A stretch of DNA of 64,000 nucleotides, taken from Methanolobus profundi (lineage in GTDB: Archaea > Halobacteriota > Methanosarcinia > Methanosarcinales > Methanosarcinaceae). Made by a program: the position numbers and the translations under genes. The stretch spans positions 248,001-312,000 of the forward strand of contig NZ_FOUJ01000003.1 in NCBI RefSeq assembly GCF_900114835.1, read 5' to 3'. The notes under the pieces are model-generated. The model was given only the letters and a program-made list of their open reading frames with translations, was not told the origin of the DNA and searched no databases. This document shows, piece by piece, positions 17,587-26,544 of the stretch (positions are counted from its first letter, which is position 1; each line of letters begins with the position of its first letter).

Positions 17587-19980
17587 TCAGCATTCAGGGT
17601 CATGGACCTCTTGGTCATAAAGAGGAATGGCAATATGTACATCCGTACCAACGCCTTCCTCACTTTCGAGCTCTATCATCCCTGAATGAAGGTCCACTAT
17701 ATTCTTTGCAAGATAAAGACCAAGACCGTTTCCACCATATATCCGGGTTGCTGAACCGTCAACCTGGTAGAATCTCTCGAATATCCGGTCCATACAGTTC
17801 TGAGGAATACCTATACCATTATCGCGTATTATAGCATGAAGGTACTCGTTCTCCTCGTATACTATCAATGATACTTCTGAACCTTTTGATGAGAATTTTA
17901 TTGCATTATCGAGAATATAGATAAAGAGATATTTCAGGAATTCACAGTTACCGTATACCAGATGCATGTCAGAGGAATAATCTTTCTTTATCAGGACACC
18001 TTTGTCTTCCGTTTTCATTGCAAGATTATTGACCGCATTGTCCAGGACATCCTTTAGGTGCACCGGGGAGAAAACATGGTGCTTCTCAAAATTAAGGGAA
18101 TTCATGTTCAGAAGGGATTCTATAAGCCGCTCCAGACGTTCTGAGTTCGAGACAATGATCTTCAGGCATTTCTTTTGTTTCTCATCAAGATCACCAAGAA
18201 GACCTTCATAGATAACCTCGCTATACCCTTTGATGGAAATAAGAGGTGTTTTCAGTTCATGTGTGATGTTCGACACGAACTCATCCTTCATCCTGTCAAG
18301 GGACTTCAGCTCCTCATAAGCATTCCTTGTTTCATCCAGAAGGCGTATATTCTCAACGGTTATCCCTATCTGACGACCTACATTACCCAGGATCTGCAGA
18401 TCGGCCTTGGAAATTACAGTCTCCTTGCCAGGGAACAATAATATGATGCCTACAAGGTCATCCCTTGATATGATTGGAATGTAAACAAGCTTTCCTATGC
18501 CTTCTTCTGAAATGAGTGGTTCAAGGCACCCATGTATATCATACATCCTGCCTGTGATCCATGTATTATGGATATCAGGTATTGTCTGCAATAGAGGGTC
18601 ATCTAAAGATATCTGAGCGATACCTTCTTTCAGGCCATCAGGAATACCATTTGAAGAACAGAGCCTGAAGTTCTTTTCCTTAGGAGCGAACAGATAGATA
18701 GAACCTGATACGCAATCCACATACGATCCTATTTCTTTAAGGATATCACCCAGGAAGTCCTCCATCTCCAGAGAGCTGGCTGCTATGAGAGCAGTGGACT
18801 GAAGGATCAGAAGATCACGGTTCTTTCTCTGAAGATCCTCCTCTGCAAGTGAGATCTCAGTGATGTCCTGAGTGGTTCCCTGGAATAGCAACTGATTACC
18901 ATCATTATCCCACAGCACCTCACCAAGTGAACGAAGTATGCGGATCGAGCCTGTCTTCTTGATGACACGGGTCTTTATATCGAATTTATAACCAGGAGTT
19001 GACAATGCCTTATCCACAAAAGCGTTAAAACGTACTCTGTCATCAGTGTGTATAAGATCCAGATAAGTGTTCCTTCCTATGGAGATCTCACCGGGTGTGA
19101 ATCCCATTATCCGATACATCTCATCAGACCAGAAGTGTTCTTTGGTACGCAGATCCACTTCCCAGCTTCCAATATGGGATATTTCCTGTGCCCTTGCCAG
19201 CCGCCCCCTGTGCTCAAATATCGAGTCTTCGGCCTTCTTCCTGTCAAGACTATCAACGAATATATCCCCGACCACCCTCATGAGCTTAATATAGTTAGGA
19301 GGCCACACTTTCTTCTGACTGAAGGAATCAAAGCCAATGAAACCTATTAGATTACCATTGGACTGAAGTGGTATAGAAAGTGCAGACATGATACCTGCCT
19401 GTTCCAGAGATTCCTTTTCTTTACTGGCCGATGCGGGCAACTTAGATACATCAGGTATATGCACGATCTCAGGAGAGGACATCTTTTCCATCCACCAGGG
19501 AAAATCCCTGTTAGGATAGTTAGTGATGTACTCATTGTCTACCTGCTCATCATGCCATTGATAAACAGCATCCTTATGGGCCCGGTCCCTGGAAAAAATG
19601 ACAAGATATCCACGGTCGGCATCTGCGAACTCTGCTATCTTCTTGAGAGAAAGACGTATCCCGTCATCTATGTTCTCTGACCTGTGACCTATAAAATAGG
19701 ATGATATTTCAGCAATGATATTTTCAAACCTTAACTGGGAAAGGAGCTCAACTTCTGCATACTGACATTTCTGTGCCATTCTGGATATGGTCATGCCAAA
19801 GAGTATGAACCCGATAAAGACAAAGAACTTAACATATACATCATGCAGGAATGCTTTCTGAGAAGAAGAAAGTGACAAAGCTGATAAATTGAAGACCAGC
19901 TCCACTATATATGTGTCTATAAACCAGAATGCAAGACAAAATGATAGGGAGATCAGTAGTATTCTTATGTCTTTTCTCAT
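17587..19980 (-). CDS. membrane-bound GAF/PAS sensor histidine kinase
   Basis: A 797-residue kinase counted from the ATG at 19980; the frame extends in-phase to 20040. It has two transmembrane helices (RILLISLSFCLAFWFIDTYI and FFVFIGFILFGMTI), then GAF (about residues 80-230) and PAS with PAC (about 250-370, IGSWEVDLRTKEHFWSDEMY). A second GAF follows (about 390-540), then HisKA with NITHELKTPLISIKGYSEV (His574 by this start). HATPase_c has NAIKFSSKGSEV, DNGIGIP and GNGLGLYLAKNI. A TATA-like TTAAATAG near 20050 would start transcription close to 20025, which favours the shorter protein. No regulator adjoins. Confidence 0.92.
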   Translation of the reverse strand: MRKDIRILLISLSFCLAFWFIDTYIVELVFNLSALSLSSSQKAFLHDVYVKFFVFIGFILFGMTISRMAQKCQYAEVELLSQLRFENIIAEISSYFIGHRSENIDDGIRLSLKKIAEFADADRGYLVIFSRDRAHKDAVYQWHDEQVDNEYITNYPNRDFPWWMEKMSSPEIVHIPDVSKLPASASKEKESLEQAGIMSALSIPLQSNGNLIGFIGFDSFSQKKVWPPNYIKLMRVVGDIFVDSLDRKKAEDSIFEHRGRLARAQEISHIGSWEVDLRTKEHFWSDEMYRIMGFTPGEISIGRNTYLDLIHTDDRVRFNAFVDKALSTPGYKFDIKTRVIKKTGSIRILRSLGEVLWDNDGNQLLFQGTTQDITEISLAEEDLQRKNRDLLILQSTALIAASSLEMEDFLGDILKEIGSYVDCVSGSIYLFAPKEKNFRLCSSNGIPDGLKEGIAQISLDDPLLQTIPDIHNTWITGRMYDIHGCLEPLISEEGIGKLVYIPIISRDDLVGIILLFPGKETVISKADLQILGNVGRQIGITVENIRLLDETRNAYEELKSLDRMKDEFVSNITHELKTPLISIKGYSEVIYEGLLGDLDEKQKKCLKIIVSNSERLERLIESLLNMNSLNFEKHHVFSPVHLKDVLDNAVNNLAMKTEDKGVLIKKDYSSDMHLVYGNCEFLKYLFIYILDNAIKFSSKGSEVSLIVYEENEYLHAIIRDNGIGIPQNCMDRIFERFYQVDGSATRIYGGNGLGLYLAKNIVDLHSGMIELESEEGVGTDVHIAIPLYDQEVHDPEC

Positions 19981-20343
19981 ATAGGACCCTGCTATGAAAA
20001 AAAAACTCCTTTGTAGCGCCCATAAATGCCCAAATTGCATTCTAACGCTATTTAAGGCTAATAAGAAGGATTTTATATATATGTTTCTATTTTATCTTGC
20101 CATACAAAGTCAAATAAGTATAAAATAACTATACAATGATAGTACACTTGTAGCAAGCACTTAAGTTTTTAAAGAGACAAGTATATGTAAAATGGTGCAT
20201 TTTCAAAGTAGGTTAAAATAGCTTGAATGGGACTATGGAAGCACAGGGCAATGTGCAGGAAAAATATAATTCCATTAGTCCTTAAATCTATAAGATCAAA
20301 TGCGCAATTATCCATATTGCACTTATCTGCGGAGATATATAAA

Positions 20344-21915
20344 ATGAAAGTACTAGTTAGTGATCCATTATCAGAACAGGGATTAACAATACTTCAACAG
20401 CATTTCACAGTTGACGTCCTTACAGGACTTTCCGAAGAGGAACTCGTTGAGAAGATACCAGAATACGATGCACTTGTGATAAGAAGCGGAACACAGGTCA
20501 CAAGAAAGGTCATTGAAGCTGCTGACAAGATGAAGATAGTTGGAAGAGCAGGCGTTGGTGTTGACAACGTTGATGTGGAAGCAGCCACTGAGAAAGGTAT
20601 CATTGTTGTCAATGCACCTGAAGGGAATATGCTCTCCGCAGCAGAGCACACCATTGCAATGATGATGTCACTTGCAAGGAACGTACCACAGGCAAACCAG
20701 TCCCTCAAATCCAAGAAATGGGAACGTGGAAAGTTCATGGGTATCGAAGTGAATGGAAAGACCCTTGGTGTTATCGGACTCGGACGTATCGGTGCTGAGG
20801 TCACAAAGAGAGCACAGGGACTTAACATGAACATCCTTGCTTATGACCCATTTGTCTCTGATGAGAGAGCAAAGGAGATGGGCGTGAAAATGATGACAGT
20901 CCATGAGATCGTCAAAGAAGCTGATTTCATCACAGTTCACACACCACTCACCAAAGATACAAGGAACATAATCGATGCTGAAGAGTTCGCAATGATGAAA
21001 AGCAACGCAAGGATCATCAATTGTGCACGTGGAGGCATAATCAATGAGGAAGCACTTGCAGAAGCACTCAACAGCAAGAAGATAGCCGGTGCTGCTATTG
21101 ATGTATTCGTCAGCGAACCACCTCTTGAAAGCCCACTACTTGATTGCGAGACACTTATTGCTACACCACACCTGGGTGCATCAACAAAGGAAGCACAGGT
21201 CAATGTGGCTGTATCCGTTGCTGAGGAAGTTGTTTCCGTACTTAATGGCGGAACTGCAAAGAACGCTATCAATATACCATCTGTTAAGCCAGAGGTAATG
21301 ACCATGCTGGCACCATACATCCAGCTTGCTGAAACAATGAGCAGCGCATGTGCACAGCTTCTTGGCAAGAACTACGAGAAGATCGAGATAGCATATAACG
21401 GAGATATCTCTGAAAAGGACACAAGACCGGTTACCGTTGCAGCACTTAAAGGAATGCTCCAGGTTGCACTTGGTTCTGCTGTAAATTATGTTAATGCAGG
21501 CACAATTGCAAAGTCCAGAAAGGTCGATGTGATCGAGAGCAAGTCAGAGACCACAGAAGAGTTCAGCTCTACCATCAAAGTGGAGATCACAATGGGCACT
21601 GAGAAGACATCCATCACCGGTACTGTTGTCGGCGGCAAAGGGAAGATCATCAATATCAATGGCGAGCATGTAGATGTTGTCCCTGCAGGATACCTCATTG
21701 TTGCAAACCACATCAACAAGCCTAATGTGATAGGACCTTGCTGTCTGGTACTTGGAAAGAACAACATCAATATTTCCGGCATGCAGGTAGGAAGGGCCGA
21801 GATCGGCGGAAACACCATCATGGCACTTAATGTTGATTCAGAGGTCCCTGAGGATATCCTTAAAGAGATGAGAGCGGTCGAAGGTATCATCGATGCCAAG
21901 CTCATCAAGCTTTAA
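20344..21915 (+). CDS. serA: D-3-phosphoglycerate dehydrogenase
   Basis: A 523-residue long-form SerA, first step of serine synthesis (3-phosphoglycerate + NAD+ to 3-phosphohydroxypyruvate). The substrate domain holds VGRAGVGVDNVD, the NAD site is GVIGLGRIGAEV, and the catalytic region is RIINCARGGIINEEAL followed by TPHLGASTKEAQ. An intervening ASB domain (about 310-440) and a C-terminal ACT domain (about 450-523, IGPCCLVLGKNNINISGMQV) allow feedback control. GGAG precedes the ATG at 20344. An open frame continues upstream to 20227 but lacks family similarity. Confidence 0.96.
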   Translation: MKVLVSDPLSEQGLTILQQHFTVDVLTGLSEEELVEKIPEYDALVIRSGTQVTRKVIEAADKMKIVGRAGVGVDNVDVEAATEKGIIVVNAPEGNMLSAAEHTIAMMMSLARNVPQANQSLKSKKWERGKFMGIEVNGKTLGVIGLGRIGAEVTKRAQGLNMNILAYDPFVSDERAKEMGVKMMTVHEIVKEADFITVHTPLTKDTRNIIDAEEFAMMKSNARIINCARGGIINEEALAEALNSKKIAGAAIDVFVSEPPLESPLLDCETLIATPHLGASTKEAQVNVAVSVAEEVVSVLNGGTAKNAINIPSVKPEVMTMLAPYIQLAETMSSACAQLLGKNYEKIEIAYNGDISEKDTRPVTVAALKGMLQVALGSAVNYVNAGTIAKSRKVDVIESKSETTEEFSSTIKVEITMGTEKTSITGTVVGGKGKIININGEHVDVVPAGYLIVANHINKPNVIGPCCLVLGKNNINISGMQVGRAEIGGNTIMALNVDSEVPEDILKEMRAVEGIIDAKLIKL

Positions 21916-21967
21916 ATAAGGTGACCAGACAAATATTTATAGAAATAAAGGATGGTAGCTGAAAATA

Positions 21968-22450
21968 ATGATGCGAAAGCGAATATATCATCGATTTCCT
22001 CACAGGACGGTGGAGTTTGAACAGAAATATCGCTACCATTCCGACCTGCCTTTTTTTGTAAAGGTAATGGCGAACATGGACGGGAAGTTCGGCATGTTCG
22101 TTACCGAGTCCGTTACGCAGAGAGGACATCGTATACAGGCCAAAAGAGAGATCAGTATAGAGATCGTTACCAACGGCGTCGATTTCTCATCGCTCAACTA
22201 TGATACTGTAGATTCCGTACTGGACACACTGGAAAAGGAAGGGATAATGGATTTCAGGATCCATCTGAGATATAGCTACCTTGACGGAAAATACAATCGT
22301 GTCCCATTCAGGGGCGATATATATCTTGTAAGGGCTATTGTCGAGAGCGAGCTCCTTGTACTCCAGATCAATCATATCGATGGTCCGAAAAGGACGGAGT
22401 GTGGCAGGGTTGCTGACACTATCATCGATGAGCTTCGCAGAGGTTCATAA
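21968..22450 (+). CDS. conserved-looking hypothetical protein
   Basis: A 160-residue soluble basic protein opening MMRKRIYHRFPHRTVEFEQ. The middle reads GVDFSSLNYDTVDSVLDTLE and the rest is beta-rich. It overlaps the DUF2240 gene by one base (TAATGG), indicating tight coupling, and follows serA by 52 bases. I do not recognise a family. The co-transcribed pair probably acts together, but the role is unknown. Confidence 0.7.
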   Translation: MMRKRIYHRFPHRTVEFEQKYRYHSDLPFFVKVMANMDGKFGMFVTESVTQRGHRIQAKREISIEIVTNGVDFSSLNYDTVDSVLDTLEKEGIMDFRIHLRYSYLDGKYNRVPFRGDIYLVRAIVESELLVLQINHIDGPKRTECGRVADTIIDELRRGS

Positions 22451-22926
22451 TGGATGAATTGATGCTTGTAGCTGCTACCCCTTTCAAACGTAACAACAAG
22501 AATTCACTATCCATCAAGGATTTTGAATTCGTGCTTTCCTTTGATCTAAAATGGATGGCACCTGATGTCGCATCCAAGATAAGGGACAGAGCGATAGGCT
22601 CTCAGCTCCTGAAATTCCAGGGAGCGGAACTCATACCTAATTTTGATATAAGTAACATTGAGATACCTCACGGTTTCAAGCCATCTGAATCCATATTCAA
22701 AGAGAGATCGGCCATCGAGGACATAATAGCCCTGATCGTCGCAAACTGTGGAAAGAGTGCAAGGGACACTACAGCACTTATAAATAAGAAGCAGGAACAA
22801 CTCGATGACCTTGTGGATATCGAGGTCGCAGGTCTTTTGACCGCACGGGAACTGGGATGTGATATCGACCTGATATACGACCGGATCCACAATAAGGTCT
22901 TCAGTAAACAGGAGATGTCCACATAA
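22450..22926 (+). CDS. DUF2240 family protein
   Basis: A 158-residue soluble protein resembling DUF2240, an archaeal family of unknown function. The pattern includes LSIKDFEFVLSFDLKWMAP, ARDTTALINKKQEQL and DIEVAGLLTARELGCDI. The C-terminal helical part suggests a coiled or wHTH-like surface. Its ATG overlaps the stop of the preceding gene. It ends 140 bases before the ribosomal protein operon. Confidence 0.75.
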   Translation: MDELMLVAATPFKRNNKNSLSIKDFEFVLSFDLKWMAPDVASKIRDRAIGSQLLKFQGAELIPNFDISNIEIPHGFKPSESIFKERSAIEDIIALIVANCGKSARDTTALINKKQEQLDDLVDIEVAGLLTARELGCDIDLIYDRIHNKVFSKQEMST

Positions 22927-22959
22927 TCTTTATGTACTATTAATGTTATTCAGACACCA

Positions 22960-22975
22960 GTCTGATTTATCAGAC
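22960..22975. promoter_or_regulatory. short palindrome before the ribosomal operon
   Basis: GTCTGAT-TT-ATCAGAC, perfect 7-base arms with a 2-base spacer. It lies between the DUF2240 stop and the eL18 leader. It could be an operator or part of a 3' end; there is no further evidence. Confidence 0.3.
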
Positions 22976-23018
22976 CATTCATGTTCTTACTTAATGACAC
23001 CATAATACGGATGTTCGA

Positions 23019-23034
23019 ACGCACTTCCGTGCGT
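23019..23034 (+). promoter_or_regulatory. leader hairpin of the eL18 operon
   Basis: ACGCAC-TTCC-GTGCGT forms a 6-bp stem with a 4-base loop, ending about 20 bases before the GGAGG that serves eL18. Ribosomal operon leaders often bind one of their own products; that role is inferred here. Confidence 0.4.
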
Positions 23035-23065
23035 GAGTGAGACATACTCTTGCGGAGGAACATTA

Positions 23066-23446
23066 ATGAGCAAGACTACAAACGCAAAGATCCAAAGAAA
23101 GACAAACCCTCGCACCCCTGTGCTCATCGCAGCACTTAAGGAAGAGGCACGTCAGAACGAAGCTGCTATCTGGAGAGATGTGGCTAAAAGGTTGGAAAAG
23201 CCTGGCAAGAACTACGCACAGGTCAACCTGAGTAAGATCAACAGATATGCAAAGGACGGAGAGACTGTCCTTATAGCAGGTAAAGTACTGGGTTCAGGAC
23301 TTCTCAACAAGGCAGTAACAGTTGCTGCATACAATTTCAGCGCAACTGCAATGGAGAAGATCGCTGAGGTCGGCGGCAAATGCCTGACTATCGAAGAGAT
23401 GATGAAAGAGAACCCAAAGGGCTCTGGTATCAAGATCTTGCAGTAG
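23066..23446 (+). CDS. rpl18e: ribosomal protein eL18
   Basis: A 126-residue large-subunit protein eL18 (L18e). Start MSKTTNAKIQRKTNPRTP, then KNYAQVNLSKINRYAKDGETVL, GKVLGSGLLNKAVTVAAYNF and the C-terminal GSGIKIL. GGAGG lies 8 bases before the ATG. It is the first gene of the eL18-uL13-uS9-rpoN cluster conserved in archaea. Confidence 0.97.
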   Translation: MSKTTNAKIQRKTNPRTPVLIAALKEEARQNEAAIWRDVAKRLEKPGKNYAQVNLSKINRYAKDGETVLIAGKVLGSGLLNKAVTVAAYNFSATAMEKIAEVGGKCLTIEEMMKENPKGSGIKILQ

Positions 23447-23455
23447 GTGAAGAAG

Positions 23456-23875
23456 ATGACAATTATCGATGCAGAAGGACTCATAATGGGAAGACTTGCA
23501 AGCACAGTGGCACAGAAGTTGCTTGCTGGCGAACAGATCGACATCATCAACGCTGAGAAAGCAGTCATTTCCGGTTCAAAGGCTACAACACTTAGAGAAT
23601 ATGATGAAACTCTGAAGAGAGGAAAGCCAGAGTTCGGACCATATTTCCCAAAGAGACCTGACAGAATCCTTAAAAGGACCGTAAGGGGAATGCTCCCATA
23701 CAAACGTGCAAGAGGAAGAGACGCAATGTCCCGCCTTAAGGTGTACGTTGGTGTCCCAATGGAATTCCAGGACAAGGAAAGTATTAAGATAGAAGAGGCA
23801 AACATGGATCGCCTGAGCTCTAACAAGTACCTCAGACTTGGTGACGTAAGCAAGAAGCTCGGTGCTAAGTTCTAA
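23456..23875 (+). CDS. rpl13: ribosomal protein uL13
   Basis: A 139-residue archaeal-type uL13: [49 protein letters not shown] and [16 protein letters not shown] at 23447, directly after the eL18 stop, is in frame, but GGTGA there better serves as the ribosome-binding site for the ATG at 23456. Confidence 0.97.
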   Translation: MTIIDAEGLIMGRLASTVAQKLLAGEQIDIINAEKAVISGSKATTLREYDETLKRGKPEFGPYFPKRPDRILKRTVRGMLPYKRARGRDAMSRLKVYVGVPMEFQDKESIKIEEANMDRLSSNKYLRLGDVSKKLGAKF

Positions 23876-23892
23876 GAAGGAGGAAGATCATA

Positions 23893-24297
23893 ATGTCCAC
23901 TAAATTTATAACCTCATCAGGTAAAAAGAAGACAGCTATTGCACGTGCAACAGTAAGGAAGGGAAATGGAAAGGTGCGCATCAACAAGAAGCCACTCGAG
24001 ATATATGGCCCGGAGTTTGCACAGCTCAAGATACTGGAAGCAGTTTCACTCGCAGGTGAGACAGCAGAAGGACTTGACATCGATGTGGTCGTCAGCGGCG
24101 GCGGGATCATCGGTCAGGCAAGTGCTGCCAGAACTGCAATTGCAAGAGGCATTGTAGACTGGACCAACGATACAAATCTCAGAGATACATACATGGCATA
24201 CGACCGTAACCTTCTTGTCAACGACTCCAGACAGAAAGAGACAAAGAAGTTTGGCGGACCAGGTGCACGTGCTAAGTATCAGAAGTCATACAGGTAG
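23893..24297 (+). CDS. rps9: ribosomal protein uS9
   Basis: A 134-residue small-subunit protein. N-terminus [20 protein letters not shown], middle [14 protein letters not shown], and the invariant C-terminal tail [14 protein letters not shown] that reaches the P-site tRNA. AAGGAGGA precedes the ATG, 17 bases after uL13. Confidence 0.97.
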   Translation: MSTKFITSSGKKKTAIARATVRKGNGKVRINKKPLEIYGPEFAQLKILEAVSLAGETAEGLDIDVVVSGGGIIGQASAARTAIARGIVDWTNDTNLRDTYMAYDRNLLVNDSRQKETKKFGGPGARAKYQKSYR

Positions 24298-24307
24298 GCA
24301 ATAGGAT

Positions 24308-24496
24308 ATGTTACCAGTTCGATGTTTCAGCTGTGGGAAAGTAGTATCAAGCTGCTGGGAAGAGTACAAACAGCGTGTAAGCGAAGGAGAAGACCCTGCA
24401 ACAGTCCTTGATGACCTTGGTGTCACAAGATATTGCTGCAGAAGGATGATCCTTTCACATGTCGAGCTAGTAGATACACTTGCCCCATACCAGTAA
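24308..24496 (+). CDS. rpoN: RNA polymerase subunit Rpo10 (RpoN)
   Basis: A 62-residue zinc-binding subunit, homologue of eukaryotic Rpb10. The ligands are CFSCGK near the N-terminus and the RYCCRRM pair. It is of normal family length and lies 10 bases after uS9. Its stop codon directly adjoins the tRNA-Pro-like sequence. Confidence 0.96.
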   Translation: MLPVRCFSCGKVVSSCWEEYKQRVSEGEDPATVLDDLGVTRYCCRRMILSHVELVDTLAPYQ

Positions 24497-24604
24497 GGGT
24501 TGTAGGGTAGCCTGGACCATCCATCAGCGTTCGGGACATATAAGATGTATCTTCTATGCGAAACACGCCAGGGTCTGAGTTTAGACCTCAGCAGGCACAT
24601 ACCC
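24497..24604 (+). tRNA. tRNA-Pro(CGG)-like sequence with BHB intron, 3' half aberrant
   Basis: The 5' half reads like archaeal tRNA-Pro: D-arm GGGTAGCCTGGACCATCC, then AGCG and the anticodon loop TTCGGGA (CGG, purine G37). Around it is an exact bulge-helix-bulge: GCG/CGC (24527-29/24566-68), a 3-base bulge ACA, 4-bp TTCG/CGAA (24530-33/24559-62), a 3-base bulge GGA, then CATA-AAGA/TCTT-TATG closing a TGTA loop. Splicing would remove 24536-24564 (29 bases) at the canonical 37/38 site. After splicing only three anticodon-stem pairs form. The T-arm CTGAG-TTTAGAC-CTCAG lacks C56 and A58, and the acceptor partner (ACATACCC) has an extra base and is displaced by CAGGC. It is either a decaying pseudo-tRNA or an unusual intron-bearing RNA. 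Confidence 0.45.
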
Positions 24605-24807
24605 TTTACCCAACATTACAACTAAGGAAGGAAAGTATTAGAACCACGTTCGGAGGGATTCCGAATAAAATTTATTTATCATGGTTATCATTGACCGCAT
24701 TAATGGCTATTCATACTCATACAGGAACACTTTTTGGAAGCAATAGGAGTAGCTATCAACAAATGGACTATTGATATTTTCGATAATGAAATTGATCAGG
24801 TGATCTA

Positions 24808-24990
24808 TTGACTACAGAACACTATACCAGGTATGAAAAGGCGAGAATTGTTGGTGCAAGAGCGCTGCAGATCTCAATGGGAGCCCCAGTGCTTATCGAT
24901 GATCCAAGCATGAACTCATTATTTCTTGCCAAACGAGAATTTGAACTCGGAGTAATTCCGATAACAGTTAAACGAGATTTTGATAATTAG
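24808..24990 (+). CDS. rpoK: RNA polymerase subunit Rpo6 (RpoK)
   Basis: A 60-residue omega/Rpb6-type subunit: [24 protein letters not shown] and a C-terminal [14 protein letters not shown]. It starts with TTG at 24808, preceded by GGTGAT. An AT-rich gap of about 200 bases separates it from the tRNA-like sequence, with a hairpin TTCGGA/TCCGAA near 24650-24665 and a TATA-like AATAAAATTTATTTA just after. It may therefore have its own promoter. Confidence 0.95.
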   Translation: MTTEHYTRYEKARIVGARALQISMGAPVLIDDPSMNSLFLAKREFELGVIPITVKRDFDN

Positions 24991-24998
24991 GTGATATT

Positions 24999-25655
24999 AT
25001 GGATCCAACAGAGGAAACTACAGTTAACGAAACTAACATTGAAGAGACAACTGGAGATGCAGGTGAAGAGCCTAAAACAACATCCCTTGTCCCAATAGAC
25101 GAGTACCTTGCAGCAGGTGTTCACATAGGTACACAGCAGAAGACAGAGAACATGATGAAATTCGTCTACCGTGTAAGGACAGACGGTCTCTACGTACTCG
25201 ACATTCAGGCAACCGATGAGAGAATAAAGCTTGCAGCAAACTTCCTTTCACAGTATGACCCACAGAGGATCCTTGTGGTCTCTGCAAGACAGTACGGTCA
25301 ATTCCCTGCAAAGATGTTCGCAAAAGCAATTGGCGCAAAGTCAATGGTAGGAAGGTTCATCCCGGGAATCCTCACAAACCCTAAGATCGAGAACTTCTAC
25401 GAACCTGATGTAGTTATCGTAACCGACCCAACCGGAGATGCACAGGTCATCAAGGAAACGGTCAACATCGGTGTACCTGTTGTGGCACTCTGTGACACAA
25501 ACAACATGACATCAAACGTTGACCTTGTCATCCCAACAAACAACAAGGGTAGAAAGGCACTTTCCCTCGTCTACTGGTTGCTTGCAAGGGAGATCTCAAA
25601 GTCCAACGACTCAATGTTCACATACGAACTTGAGGACTTTGAAGCTGGAGTCTGA
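24999..25655 (+). CDS. rps2: ribosomal protein uS2
   Basis: A 218-residue archaeal uS2: [51 protein letters not shown] and [18 protein letters not shown]. It has an acidic N-terminal tail of about 30 residues. It follows rpoK by 8 bases, the standard archaeal rpoK-rps2 order (here without enolase between them). Confidence 0.96.
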   Translation: MDPTEETTVNETNIEETTGDAGEEPKTTSLVPIDEYLAAGVHIGTQQKTENMMKFVYRVRTDGLYVLDIQATDERIKLAANFLSQYDPQRILVVSARQYGQFPAKMFAKAIGAKSMVGRFIPGILTNPKIENFYEPDVVIVTDPTGDAQVIKETVNIGVPVVALCDTNNMTSNVDLVIPTNNKGRKALSLVYWLLAREISKSNDSMFTYELEDFEAGV

Positions 25656-25722
25656 ACTGGTAGCTTGTTGAAGCATACTACATATACCAAAAACCCGTAT
25701 TATTAATTGGGTGAATAGTAGT

Positions 25723-26520
25723 ATGAGACAGACAACCGTTGCCGGTCAGTTCTATCCACTAAATACAAAGAGTCTAAACAAGGAACTCAGCAAGTGCTTT
25801 AAGGATGCGGCTGCTTCAGAGAAGCCCATCCTTGGTGCTGTTGTACCTCATGCCGGATATATATATTCAGGCGAAGTGGCAGCACATGCATTTGCACAAT
25901 TACCAAAGGCAGATACATATGTCCTGTTCGGACCTAACCATACAGGTTATGGTTCACCTGTGGCATTGTCACAGGACACATGGAAAACTCCCCTGGGAGT
26001 TGTCGAAACCGATAAGGACATAGGAAAGCTCCTTGCTGGGACCATCATAGACTTCGATGAGCTTGCCCACCATTATGAACATTCCATTGAAGTGCAGGTA
26101 CCTTTTTTACAGTACATGTTCGGCAGTGACTTCAAGATACTACCAATATGCATGGGACTTCAGGATGAAGAAACTGCAATAGAAGTAGGAAAGGAAGTTG
26201 CAGAAGCAGCAAAGGCCACAGGAAAGAAAGTAGTGTTCATCGCATCCAGTGACTTTACACACTATCAACCTGATGATGTTGCCAGAGAGAATGACAACTA
26301 TCTTATCGAACCGATCCTTAAGATGGATATTCCTGAATTCTACAGACGAAAGGATGAGAGGAACATCTCAGCATGTGGATTCGGACCGATAGCAGCAATG
26401 CTCTCAGCCACAATGGAATTTGGTGCCAGTAGCGTATCACTGTTAAAGTATGCTACCAGTGGGGATGTGACCGGAGATATGTCAGGGGTCGTGGGATACG
26501 CGGCCATTGTCGTGGAGTAA
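25723..26520 (+). CDS. MEMO family protein (AmmeMemoRadiSam B)
   Basis: A 265-residue MEMO/AmmeMemoRadiSam-B protein. It resembles class III extradiol dioxygenases, with candidate metal ligands in VVPHAGYIYSG, FGPNHTGYG, EHSIEVQVPFLQYM and SSDFTHYQ. A GTG at 25711 is also in frame, but GGGTGA at 25708-25713 better serves as the ribosome-binding site for the ATG. In archaea the family sits, as here, between rps2 and mevalonate kinase. The enzymatic reaction is not known. Confidence 0.92.
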   Translation: MRQTTVAGQFYPLNTKSLNKELSKCFKDAAASEKPILGAVVPHAGYIYSGEVAAHAFAQLPKADTYVLFGPNHTGYGSPVALSQDTWKTPLGVVETDKDIGKLLAGTIIDFDELAHHYEHSIEVQVPFLQYMFGSDFKILPICMGLQDEETAIEVGKEVAEAAKATGKKVVFIASSDFTHYQPDDVARENDNYLIEPILKMDIPEFYRRKDERNISACGFGPIAAMLSATMEFGASSVSLLKYATSGDVTGDMSGVVGYAAIVVE

Positions 26521-26544
26521 GGCTCAATATCACGAGGGAATTAA

